From assembly GCF_000382345.1 (NCBI RefSeq), contig NZ_KB908094.1, positions 45,747 to 109,746 on the forward strand: a stretch of DNA of 64,000 nt, given 5' to 3'. The number at the start of each line of letters is the position of its first letter. The stretch's first letter is position 1. This stretch comes from Massilia niastensis DSM 21313. Its GTDB lineage: Bacteria; Pseudomonadota; Gammaproteobacteria; Burkholderiales; Burkholderiaceae_D. Shown one piece after another: positions 44,538-52,304 of this stretch. The notes under the pieces were generated by a model. That model had not been told where the DNA came from, ran no database searches, and saw only the letters and a list, made by a program, of their open reading frames with translations. The translations under genes and the position numbers were made by a program.

Positions 44538-44543
44538 TATACT
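44538..44543 (+). promoter_or_regulatory. -10 element for the secreted Cys/His-rich gene
   Basis: TGCTATACT around 44536-44543 is an extended -10; TTACCG (44515-44520) is a weak -35 at 17 bp. The start codon is 10 bp downstream, so the leader is nearly absent. Confidence 0.4.
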
Positions 44544-44552
44544 GAATCACCT

Positions 44553-44984
44553 ATGAACCGCATGCTCAAGACATTTCTGGTTTGGATACTGATGGCCGTG
44601 CTCCCGCTCCATGCGGTCGCCGCGGCGGTCAGCATGTCTTGCGCGCCGGTTCATCATCAGGATGCCCAGGCTCCGATCGGTCTCGACCTCTCGCACCACG
44701 ACCTTGTCGCCGATGCCCATGCTCACCACGCTGACCGGCATGCCAGCGACACCGCTGATTCCGCGACCGACGCCCATTCGCCTGTAGGAAAGATCGAGAA
44801 GCAGTCGCATTCCTCATGCAGTGCCTGCTCGGCCTTCTGCGTCGGCGCAGTAGCTCCCCCTTCGACTAATCTTCCTCTTCCTGTGCTCGATGGCTCTGAT
44901 GCCGTCGTCGTGTCGCCTGCTGACTTGGTCGCAGGTTTCATTCCGGACGGCCTGCAGCGCCCTCCCCGGCATCAATCCGCTTAA
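44553..44984 (+). CDS. small secreted Cys/His-rich protein
   Basis: A 143-residue protein: signal peptide (LVWILMAVLPLHAVAA), a His/Asp-rich middle (SHHDLVADAHAHHADRHASD) and a Cys motif (SSCSACSAFCVGAVAPP) before a C-terminal part ending FIPDGLQRPPR. The same Cys motif and ending occur in the protein at 57359. Likely binds metal in the periplasm. It leads a run with a His-rich protein, an outer-membrane factor and a multicopper oxidase. No named domain; DUF2946-like copper-island proteins look similar. Confidence 0.7.
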   Translation: MNRMLKTFLVWILMAVLPLHAVAAAVSMSCAPVHHQDAQAPIGLDLSHHDLVADAHAHHADRHASDTADSATDAHSPVGKIEKQSHSSCSACSAFCVGAVAPPSTNLPLPVLDGSDAVVVSPADLVAGFIPDGLQRPPRHQSA

Positions 44985-45086
44985 TCGAAACAAGAGCTGA
45001 TTTCGGCGTTCCTTACCGCCGTTGTTACGCCTCTTGAGCTACATGCGTGCATGCGCATGCCCTGTTACCGATTTTGAGGATGAATC

Positions 45087-45464
45087 ATGAAACTCAAGCT
45101 CTGGGCCGCCATTGGCGCCGTGCTGGCTGTGCCGTTTGCTGCACAGGCCCAGCAATCCCATCGCGCGGCTGATCCGGCCGACCCCGACGTTGTCGTACCG
45201 CCGACCGTGTACGAGTCAGCGATCGCCGGCTATTCGCCGCTGGTGCAAGACACCCAGGCAACGCCCGACAAGTCCTGGCGTGCGGCCAATGAGGCAGTCG
45301 CCCGCTCTCAAGGCCACGCCGGACACGGTGCTCATCACGGAGCAGAGAGCGGCCAGGCACATGGCGCGTCTGCGCCGCCGGCCGCTCCGGCGAAGCCCGC
45401 GACGCCGGCGAGCCCTGCACCTGCGGACCACAGCAAACACCACCAGGCGAAGACAGATCAATGA
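45087..45464 (+). CDS. small secreted His/Pro-rich protein
   Basis: A 125-residue protein with a signal peptide cut at AAQAQQ (residue 22). The middle contains VVVPPTVYESAIAGYSPL and TPDKSWRAANEAVA; the C-terminal half is low-complexity Ala/Pro/His (GHAGHGAHHGAESGQAHG; DHSKHHQAKTDQ). Similar proteins precede the outer-membrane factor in copper clusters of related bacteria. The stop overlaps the next start by 4 bp (ATGA), so it is coupled to the outer-membrane factor. Probably a periplasmic metal binder. Confidence 0.75.
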   Translation: MKLKLWAAIGAVLAVPFAAQAQQSHRAADPADPDVVVPPTVYESAIAGYSPLVQDTQATPDKSWRAANEAVARSQGHAGHGAHHGAESGQAHGASAPPAAPAKPATPASPAPADHSKHHQAKTDQ

Positions 45465-46876
45465 CAACAAAGCCCTCTACTTCTTCGTTGCGCGCCATTT
45501 CCACAGGTGTACTGGTTCTTGTACTCAGCGGTTGCGCCACGTTCTCGAACGACGGTGGTCTCGATGCCGTCTCTGCAATGACTGCAGAGCGTACCGGCCA
45601 GGACGTTCGCCTTCCAAAAGGAACCGCCGATAGCGAAGCTGCCCAGGCCGAGCTTGCCCAGTTGCTGAAGCAACCGCTCTCCGCTGACAATGCGGTGCGG
45701 GCAGCCCTGATCAATAATCGCGGCCTGCGCGCATCGCTTGCCGAGTTGGGCGTGGCGGAGGCCGACCTGGTCCAGGCCGGACGCATGAGCAATCCGGGCT
45801 TCAGCTTCAGCCGCCTGTCCGGCGGAGACGAGAAAGAGATCGAGCGCAGCGTCATGTTCGATCTCGTCGGCCTGCTGACCATTCCAATCCGCAGGGATAT
45901 CGAATCGCGCCGTTTTGAAAGCGCCAAGCTGGTGGCGGCGACGGACGCCGTTCGCCTGGCAGCCGACACGCGCAAGGCTTACTTCGCCGCAGTCGCAGCG
46001 GTGCAGTCGGCGCGCTATGCGGAACAGGTTCGCGAAGCGGCCCAGGCGAGCGCCGAGCTGGCGCAGCGAATGGCCAAGGTCGGGAACCTCAGTGCTCTCG
46101 ATCAGGCCCGCGAACAGGCTTTTTCCGCCGAGGCCACCGCGCAGTTCGCCCGTGCGCGCCATAACGCTACCGCTGCACGCGAACAGCTTTCCAGAATGAT
46201 GGGCGTATGGGGTTCCAATACGGCCTTTCGACTCCCCGACAAGCTCCCGGACCTCCCGGCCGCTCCGCGTGACGTCGGCAATATCGAAGCACTCGCGATG
46301 CAGCAGCGGCTCGACGTGCGCCTGGCGAAACTGGAGACGGAATCCACGGCGCGCGCATTGGGCTTGTCGAAAGCGACCGGGGTGATCAATGTGCTCGATG
46401 CCGGTTACGTCAACTCGAGCAAGTCCGGTTCCCCGCGAGAAAACGGTTATGAAATCGAACTGGCCCTCCCGATCTTCGACTGGGGCGGCGCGCGTATCGC
46501 AAAGTCCGAAGCGATCTACATGCAGTCGGTCCACCGCACCGCCAATACCGCGACCGTCGCCAGGTCGCAGGTGCGTGAAGCCTACTCGGCCTACCGGACA
46601 AGCTATGACGTCGCCAGGCACTACAGGGACGAGATTGTTCCGCTACGGAAGAAAATCTCCGAAGAGACCCTGCTTCGCTACAACGGCATGCTCATGAGCG
46701 TATTCGAGTTGCTGGCCGATGCACGCGCACAGATTACGGGCGTGAATGCTGCCATCGACGCCCAGCGCGATTACTGGATCGCTGAAACGGATCTGCAGGC
46801 CGCCATCAGCGGTACAGGCGGTTCGTCCATCTCGTTAAGTGCAAGCGCTTCCGCCGAAGCCGCCCCCGAACATTAA
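45461..46876 (+). CDS. TolC-family outer membrane lipoprotein
   Basis: A 471-residue outer-membrane factor. The signal ends in a lipobox (LVLSGC, Cys25). The helical repeats are visible in AALINNRGLRASLAELGVAEADL and RLDVRLAKLETESTARALGL, with a strand segment NGYEIELALPIFDWGGARI. It is separate from the outer-membrane factor at 36357 and has no RND or adaptor gene next to it. Linked instead to a multicopper oxidase, it may serve a copper-export route of its own or pair with the RND pump upstream. Confidence 0.88.
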   Translation: MTTKPSTSSLRAISTGVLVLVLSGCATFSNDGGLDAVSAMTAERTGQDVRLPKGTADSEAAQAELAQLLKQPLSADNAVRAALINNRGLRASLAELGVAEADLVQAGRMSNPGFSFSRLSGGDEKEIERSVMFDLVGLLTIPIRRDIESRRFESAKLVAATDAVRLAADTRKAYFAAVAAVQSARYAEQVREAAQASAELAQRMAKVGNLSALDQAREQAFSAEATAQFARARHNATAAREQLSRMMGVWGSNTAFRLPDKLPDLPAAPRDVGNIEALAMQQRLDVRLAKLETESTARALGLSKATGVINVLDAGYVNSSKSGSPRENGYEIELALPIFDWGGARIAKSEAIYMQSVHRTANTATVARSQVREAYSAYRTSYDVARHYRDEIVPLRKKISEETLLRYNGMLMSVFELLADARAQITGVNAAIDAQRDYWIAETDLQAAISGTGGSSISLSASASAEAAPEH

Positions 46877-46889
46877 ACAAGGATTAGTA

Positions 46890-48281
46890 ATGAGTTCTCG
46901 TCGAGATTTCTTCACTGGTGCCGCTGCGCTGGTTGGTGCCGGGCTGGTGAGCCGCGCGGGCGCCGCCACCCTTCCGGAAGCGCCGATCATGACGACGGCG
47001 GCAACGCAGCCGCCACTGTCCCCGCCCAACGGGCGTCCGTACAACCCGGTCGTCACTTTGAATGGCTGGTCACTTCCCTGGCGCATGAATAATGGCGTCA
47101 AGGAGTTTCACCTGGTTGCGGAACCGGTCGTGCGCGAGATCGCTCCGGGCATGAAGGCCAATCTGTGGGGGTATAACGGTCAAAGTCCGGGCCCCACGAT
47201 CGAGGTGGTCGAAGGCGACCGCGTGCGCATCTTCGTGACCAATCGCTTGCCGGAACAAACCAGCATTCACTGGCATGGCCAGCGCCTGCCGAACGGCATG
47301 GACGGTGTCACGGGCCTGAACCAGCCGGGTATCCAGCCAGGCAAGACCTTCGTCTACGAATTCGTCGCACGTCGGCCCGGCACCTTCATGTATCACCCTC
47401 ATGCCGACGAGATGGTGCAGATGGCGATGGGGATGATGGGTTTCTGGGTCACGCATCCCAAAAACCCGGCGCAACACGCCGTCGACCGTGACTTTGTTTT
47501 CCTGCTCAGCGCCTACGACATCGACCCAGGCAGCTACACGCCGAAGGTCAACGAGATGACCGACTTTAACATCTGGACCTTCAACACCCGGGCGTTCCCG
47601 GGGGTCGACTCAATGAATGTCCGCCAGGGTGACCGTGTACGTATCCGCGCCGGCAACCTGACGATGACGAATCATCCGATCCACCTGCACGGACATGAAT
47701 TCGAAGTGACCGGCACCGATGGCGGCTGGACCCGGCCGGAGTCCCGCTGGCCCGAGGTCACGACCGACGTCGCCGTGGGCCAGATGCGCGCCATCGAGTT
47801 TATCGCGAGCGAGCCTGGCGATTGGGCTTTCCACTGCCACAAATCGCACCACACGATGAATGCGATGGGGCATGACGTCCCAACCTTGATCGGAGTGGAT
47901 CATCGCGGTGTCGCGGAAAAGATCGCGAAGCTGGTCCCGGATTACATGGTCATGGGGGACAAGGGCGGTTCGATGGAAGGCATGGAGATGCCGCTGCCGG
48001 ACAACACCCTGCCAATGATGACCGGCCAGGGGCCGTTCGGCGGCGTAGAGATGGGCGGGATGTTCACCGTCCTGAAGGTGCGCAAGGACCAGAAGCCGGG
48101 CGACTACAAGGATCCGGGCTGGTACAAGCATCCCGCCGGTACTGTGGCCTATGAATGGAAAGGCGAGCCCCCGGCCGCCGTGCGTCACCGTGACGCGGGC
48201 GGACAAGCAATGCCGGCCACGAAGCCGGCCGACATCGAAGTGACCGTGCGCAAGCCAACCGGTCACAACGGCCACCACTAA
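46890..48281 (+). CDS. multicopper oxidase
   Basis: A 463-residue Tat-exported oxidase. The signal contains SSRRDFFTGAAALVGAG (twin Arg). Copper ligands: HWHGQRLPNG, MYHPHADEMV, NHPIHLHGHEFEV and FHCHKSHHTMNAMG, that is, all four His motifs including the type 1 Cys. A Met-rich stretch (GGSMEGMEMPLPDNTLPMM) near residue 350 may help Cu(I) handling. It would oxidise Cu(I) in the periplasm. MSSRRDF at 46890 has an AAGGA site; an upstream in-frame start at 46839 lies inside the previous gene. It is intact, unlike the CopA-like oxidase at 55.3-57.1 kb. Confidence 0.92.
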   Translation: MSSRRDFFTGAAALVGAGLVSRAGAATLPEAPIMTTAATQPPLSPPNGRPYNPVVTLNGWSLPWRMNNGVKEFHLVAEPVVREIAPGMKANLWGYNGQSPGPTIEVVEGDRVRIFVTNRLPEQTSIHWHGQRLPNGMDGVTGLNQPGIQPGKTFVYEFVARRPGTFMYHPHADEMVQMAMGMMGFWVTHPKNPAQHAVDRDFVFLLSAYDIDPGSYTPKVNEMTDFNIWTFNTRAFPGVDSMNVRQGDRVRIRAGNLTMTNHPIHLHGHEFEVTGTDGGWTRPESRWPEVTTDVAVGQMRAIEFIASEPGDWAFHCHKSHHTMNAMGHDVPTLIGVDHRGVAEKIAKLVPDYMVMGDKGGSMEGMEMPLPDNTLPMMTGQGPFGGVEMGGMFTVLKVRKDQKPGDYKDPGWYKHPAGTVAYEWKGEPPAAVRHRDAGGQAMPATKPADIEVTVRKPTGHNGHH

Positions 48282-48303
48282 AGCATCACGAAAGGACTAT
48301 CTC

Positions 48304-48747
48304 ATGATCCGACGACTCGTTTCGCAGGCGGCACTTGCAGCGACCTTGTGCGTGCCCGTGTTCGCGATGGCTGCCGCGCCGGTCATCGACGTATTCAAGA
48401 GCGCCTCGTGCGGGTGCTGCGCCGCATGGGTGGAGCATCTGACATCGAACGGCTTCGCCACCCGCGTGGTCAATGTCGACAACCCTTCCGACTACCGCGA
48501 ACGTGGGGGGATACCGAACGAACTTGGTTCCTGCCATACCGGCATGGTGCAAGGCTATGCAATCGAAGGGCATGTCCCTGCGAGCGAGATCAAACGCCTG
48601 CTTGCAGAGAATCCGAAGGCAAAAGGATTGGCTGTCCCGGCGATGCCGCTCGGCTCGCCTGGCATGGAAGGGCCGCGCAAGGACCCGTTCGACGTGCTGC
48701 TGGTACATGCCAACGGTCGCACGACTGTATTCAAGCACTACAACTGA
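48304..48747 (+). CDS. DUF411 periplasmic metal-binding protein
   Basis: A 147-residue secreted protein of the DUF411 family. Signal peptide cut near FAMAAAP; then VIDVFKSASCGCCAAWVEHL, a thioredoxin-like segment with the Cys-x-Cys-Cys metal site, and SCHTGMVQGYAIEGHVPA, KGLAVPAMPLGSPGME. DUF411 proteins accompany copper-resistance genes and bind metal, though a precise role is not settled. It starts 22 bp after the oxidase, likely co-transcribed. Confidence 0.9.
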   Translation: MIRRLVSQAALAATLCVPVFAMAAAPVIDVFKSASCGCCAAWVEHLTSNGFATRVVNVDNPSDYRERGGIPNELGSCHTGMVQGYAIEGHVPASEIKRLLAENPKAKGLAVPAMPLGSPGMEGPRKDPFDVLLVHANGRTTVFKHYN

Positions 48748-48779
48748 ACATCACTACTGAACCAATGAAAGGACTCACC

Positions 48780-49145
48780 ATGAACGCATTTTCGAAACTC
48801 ACCATTGCTCTCGCACTGACCGCGTCCGCATCCATCGCGTTTGCCCAGGAAGGTTCGCACAGCGGCCATGGCTCGCACGGCGCCCATTCGTCGCATGCTG
48901 GACACCTGGCTGCGGCGGCGACGGAGCTTGTGGATGGCGAAGTCAAGAAGGTCGACAGGGATGCCGGGAAGATCACGCTCCGTCACGGCGAACTGAAGAA
49001 CCTCAACATGGGCGCGATGACCATGGTGTTCCGCGTGAAAGATCCAGCCATGCTTAACCAGGTCAAGACTGGCGACAAGATCAAATTTGCGGCTGACCGG
49101 GTAAATGGTGCGCTTGCGATCGTGGAGTTGCAAGCAGTGCAATAA
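48780..49145 (+). CDS. CusF-like periplasmic copper-binding protein
   Basis: A 121-residue protein. Signal peptide cut at IAFAQE, then a His-rich linker (HSGHGSHGAHSSHAGH) and a CusF-type OB fold: GEVKKVDRDAGKITLRHGEL, NMGAMTMVFRVKDPAML, GDKIKFAADRVNG. The His and the two Met ligands are present (HGEL; MGAMTM); the tryptophan that caps copper in E. coli CusF is not in its usual place. ATG at 48780 follows AAAGGA; an in-frame ATG at 48765 would add MKGLT. It probably delivers Cu to an efflux pump. Confidence 0.88.
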   Translation: MNAFSKLTIALALTASASIAFAQEGSHSGHGSHGAHSSHAGHLAAAATELVDGEVKKVDRDAGKITLRHGELKNLNMGAMTMVFRVKDPAMLNQVKTGDKIKFAADRVNGALAIVELQAVQ

Positions 49146-49213
49146 GTGCGCTCGCCAATCGCATCATGTCCCTGCTGTCACAGGGCATGGCAGGGCTGCA
49201 ATAGGAGAATCAA

Positions 49214-49655
49214 ATGAAAGCCAAGAACGTATTCCTGGCGGCTGTCGCTGCATTCGGATGTATATTTACCTCAGCAGCATTTGCACATGCAAAAATGGAC
49301 GCTCGCCGCCTTCCATGACGCCCTCACGAACGGAGACAAGGCCAGGGCCCTTGGCCTGCTGGCACCGGAAATCGCGATCTATGAGGCTGGCTATGTCGAA
49401 CGATCACGCGACGAGTACGCCCATCATCACCTCGGTGGCGACATGGAGTTCGCGAAGAACTCGACGCGCAAGGTACTGAAACAGACCGAGCGCATCGACG
49501 GCAACACCGCAGTGGTTTGGGAAGAAACCGAAACGACCGGGACTTCCCGAGGCAAGCCTGTGCATGCCTTTGGTACGGGAACCGCGGTCTTCGAACAGAA
49601 GGGCGATGCCTGGTCGATCGTCCACGTGCACTGGTCATCGAGAAAGGCAAAGTAA
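49214..49655 (+). pseudogene. frameshifted secreted NTF2-like (SnoaL/DUF4440-type) protein
   Basis: From the ATG at 49214 (AGGAGAATCAA site) a signal peptide reads MKAKNVFLAAVAAFGCIF then SAAFAHAKMDARRLP and a stop at about 49318. From about 49290 another frame carries the mature domain: TLAAFHDALTNGDKARALGL, LAPEIAIYEAGYVERSRDEY, GTAVFEQKGDAWSIVHVHWS, to the stop at 49655. The frames change around the run of five As near 49291-49295. A single-base indel there would restore one protein of about 146 residues. Confidence 0.7.
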
Positions 49656-49719
49656 ACGCCCTTCCCCCAGGCTGGCATTGGCAGACGCAAGGGGCGCAGC
49701 CCCTTGCGCATCGACACTG

Positions 49720-51522
49720 TCAGATCTTGAAGTCGTCGTACGCGACGTTCACGTCATCCACCCCGAGGCTACTCAGCATCGCACGGGTTGCGTTTAGCAT
49801 CGCCGGGGGGCCGCAGACATAAAACTCCAGCGAGGAGATGTCGGGGTGGGTCTGCAGAAGGCCTTCTTGCACCGCCTCGTGCACAAATCCGCTCCGCACA
49901 TCAGCCATCCCTTCCTCCTCCGACAGTACCAGATGCCAGTGGAAGTTGGGATGTTTGGCCGCGAACGCGCGCATCTCGTCGACATAAGGAGCGTCTCGCA
50001 GGCTGCGGGCGCCGTACCAGAAATGCAGTGGCTCCTTCGCTCCCTTCGCAAGCAGGTCATGGATCATCGCGCGTAACGGCGCCATGCCGGCGCCGCCGCC
50101 AATGAACACCTTTTCACCGCTGCCCTCCTTCAGCGCAAAATCGCCGAACGGCCCACTGAACCTTACTTCATCGCCAACTTTCAGCGTGTACATATAGCCG
50201 GATCCCCTCCCCGGCTTCTTCCCTGGCATGAAGCGCACGAGGAAGGTCAGTTGCCACCCGGCCTGTTCCACTGGGACCGAGACCGAGTACGATCGCCGTA
50301 CCGGTGCATCATTTGCGAGCGCGCTCAGTGGGCCCACGGCTCGCCAGTCTTCGTGATGGTCCGGTGGGATGTTCACGTGGCTCGCGTCTCGTGAATATTG
50401 TGGCACGTGGACCTGGACATAGGACCCCGGGCGACATGCCAGCAGCTGATTGGGCCGTATCGTTATCTCGCGTAAAAATGGCGTTACCGGTTTCACGCCT
50501 GTGACTAAGCCGACCCGCTCCGAGGATAATGCCAAGGTATTTCCGATGTCGATGTCGAGACGACGCTTCACGGGAAGATTGCAGGCCAGCCTGAAGCCGG
50601 CGGCGAGCTTCTGGGGGGACAGCAGGGCCCGGTCGGCACTGGTCGGTTCCGGCGCCTTGCCGACGCATCTGACTTCGCACAGGCCGCAGCTCTGACCGCC
50701 GCCGCAGTTCGACGGCAGTTGCAGGCCGGAGCGGGCGAGTGCGCGAAACACGGTGTCGCCCTCCACGGCATCGATCGAACGCTGGCTGGTTCCGTGTTGG
50801 TCCAGCAGGTTCACGGTGCGGCTGCGGCGCCAACGGCTTGGGACGAACTCCGCGAGACGAATGCTGGCGAACAGCAGCCAGACACCGGTCAATGCCATCC
50901 ACAGGCCGCCGATTGCACTGGACACCAACAATGGATTGTTGAAATTGGTTCGCTCGCTGTAGTCCATGATGTGGAGCATCCAGAACAGATCGAACAGGCG
51001 CCAGGTGCTGTTCCTGTGCTCGAGCACGGCCCCCGATCGGCTGGATACATAGACCGAGGTGTCGTCCGCATCGTCGAAGTCGACGCGCCAGACCGGTTCC
51101 TTGTGGGCGCGCGTCTCGAGCGTAAAGTCCAGTAAGCTGGGGGCACCTGCGTTGCCGGGCCCGGAATAGGATGCCCGGGCGAGATCCAGGGCGAGGTTGG
51201 CATCGACCGTCACACCCGTTCCATCGGCGGCGTTCACCAGCCAGCTACGCTTGTCGTTCTGCAGGCGGTAGATAGGCCGGTCGAGCAACCAGCCCGAGGT
51301 GATCGCCATGACCTTGTCCGCACTGGCAGCCAGGATCGCATCCGCGGCAAGCACGTTGCGCGGCCATTCGGCTGGCGCCGGTGGCTTGATGCGGAATTCA
51401 CGCCCCTGCACCTTCTTTGAATCGAGCAGACTCATAAGTACGCCACTCGACATCCACAGTACGAACTGAACTGCAAGGATCAGTCCTACCCACTTGTGAA
51501 GGCGTCTCATCCAATGGCTCAT
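49720..51522 (-). CDS. PepSY-membrane/ferredoxin/NAD reductase fusion protein
   Basis: A 600-residue protein of three parts. Residues 1-235: PepSY-associated membrane region with helices at the start (WVGLILAVQFVLWMSSGVL) and near 210. Residues about 240-330: plant-type [2Fe-2S] domain with C-x5-C-x2-C (SNCGGGQSCGLCEVRC) and a last Cys in RLACNLPV. Residues 340-600: NqrF-like FAD/NAD reductase with RRSYSVSVPV (FAD), GGGAGMAPLRAM and FYVCGPPAM (NAD). It would carry electrons from NADH across or onto the membrane, possibly to reduce periplasmic metal. It overlaps the next PepSY gene by 4 bp; a TonB receptor lies upstream. Confidence 0.9.
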   Translation of the reverse strand: MSHWMRRLHKWVGLILAVQFVLWMSSGVLMSLLDSKKVQGREFRIKPPAPAEWPRNVLAADAILAASADKVMAITSGWLLDRPIYRLQNDKRSWLVNAADGTGVTVDANLALDLARASYSGPGNAGAPSLLDFTLETRAHKEPVWRVDFDDADDTSVYVSSRSGAVLEHRNSTWRLFDLFWMLHIMDYSERTNFNNPLLVSSAIGGLWMALTGVWLLFASIRLAEFVPSRWRRSRTVNLLDQHGTSQRSIDAVEGDTVFRALARSGLQLPSNCGGGQSCGLCEVRCVGKAPEPTSADRALLSPQKLAAGFRLACNLPVKRRLDIDIGNTLALSSERVGLVTGVKPVTPFLREITIRPNQLLACRPGSYVQVHVPQYSRDASHVNIPPDHHEDWRAVGPLSALANDAPVRRSYSVSVPVEQAGWQLTFLVRFMPGKKPGRGSGYMYTLKVGDEVRFSGPFGDFALKEGSGEKVFIGGGAGMAPLRAMIHDLLAKGAKEPLHFWYGARSLRDAPYVDEMRAFAAKHPNFHWHLVLSEEEGMADVRSGFVHEAVQEGLLQTHPDISSLEFYVCGPPAMLNATRAMLSSLGVDDVNVAYDDFKI

Positions 51523-52211
51523 GCCTTCTTCCTCCGATTGAAACTATAGATGAGTAACCAGGCGCCGCTGAGTGCGAAGGCTAATCCGCTTATCGATGCA
51601 ACACGTAACAGCGTATTGTTCACGTTCTCGCGCTCTTCGTAGTCCATGATGTGGAACATCCAGAGGAAATCGAACCATCTCCAGAGTTCATGGCGCCTGG
51701 CCACCAGGTCGCCGGTATAAGGCGAGAAATACAAGGTCGTCTTGCCCGGTTCATCGTAATGGACAGCCCATAACGGTACCGGCCGGGAGCCCACCTCTTG
51801 AGGCGCCTTGGTTACCCATTCGACGCCGCCGATGGATCCCTCACCTGCATAGGCCACATCGGCAAGCGCAATAATGTCCTCGCGAGCAAGCGGGCTGATC
51901 TTCTCACCGCTGGCCGCGTCCACGAGGCTGGCCTGCGGCCCCTGCTTGATTTCATATACTTCTTTTCCAAGCAGGCTCTTCATGCGAACAGAAGTGATGC
52001 CTGGATAGAGCTCATGCAAGCGAGTTTGCGCAATACGGGTACCGGCAGGGTTGAGTCGTTCGGTGTGGACGTGTGCAAGATGGTCGCCGTGAATGACTTC
52101 CAGTGGGACCACGACCATGTAGAGGCCACTGATCATCCAGAGCAGTGCCTGCACGCCGATAATGAGCCCGATCCACTTGTGGGCGCGTCGCACCCAGAAA
52201 GCTAATTGCAT
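51519..52211 (-). CDS. PepSY-domain membrane protein
   Basis: A 230-residue PepSY-associated protein that looks like a short version of the N-terminal part of its neighbour: RRAHKWIGLIIGVQALLWMI, SGLYMVVVPLEVIHGDHLAH, FLWMFHIMDYEERENVNNTL, C-terminal helix then NRRKKA. Both share the FHIMDY/LHIMDY and ER-N-NN motifs. The ORF reaches 52262, but MQLAFWVRRA at 52211 fits the first helix. It overlaps the fusion gene by 4 bp, so the two form a couple, likely a heteromeric membrane reductase associated with the TonB receptor. Confidence 0.85.
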   Translation of the reverse strand: MQLAFWVRRAHKWIGLIIGVQALLWMISGLYMVVVPLEVIHGDHLAHVHTERLNPAGTRIAQTRLHELYPGITSVRMKSLLGKEVYEIKQGPQASLVDAASGEKISPLAREDIIALADVAYAGEGSIGGVEWVTKAPQEVGSRPVPLWAVHYDEPGKTTLYFSPYTGDLVARRHELWRWFDFLWMFHIMDYEERENVNNTLLRVASISGLAFALSGAWLLIYSFNRRKKA

Positions 52212-52304
52212 AGTTGTCGATAATAAGTTGAATTGCCTGATCCTGAGGATCGGGCCGTCCACGCGACGAAAATGCGGAACGGCCCGGCCGGCATGATCAA
52301 GGGT

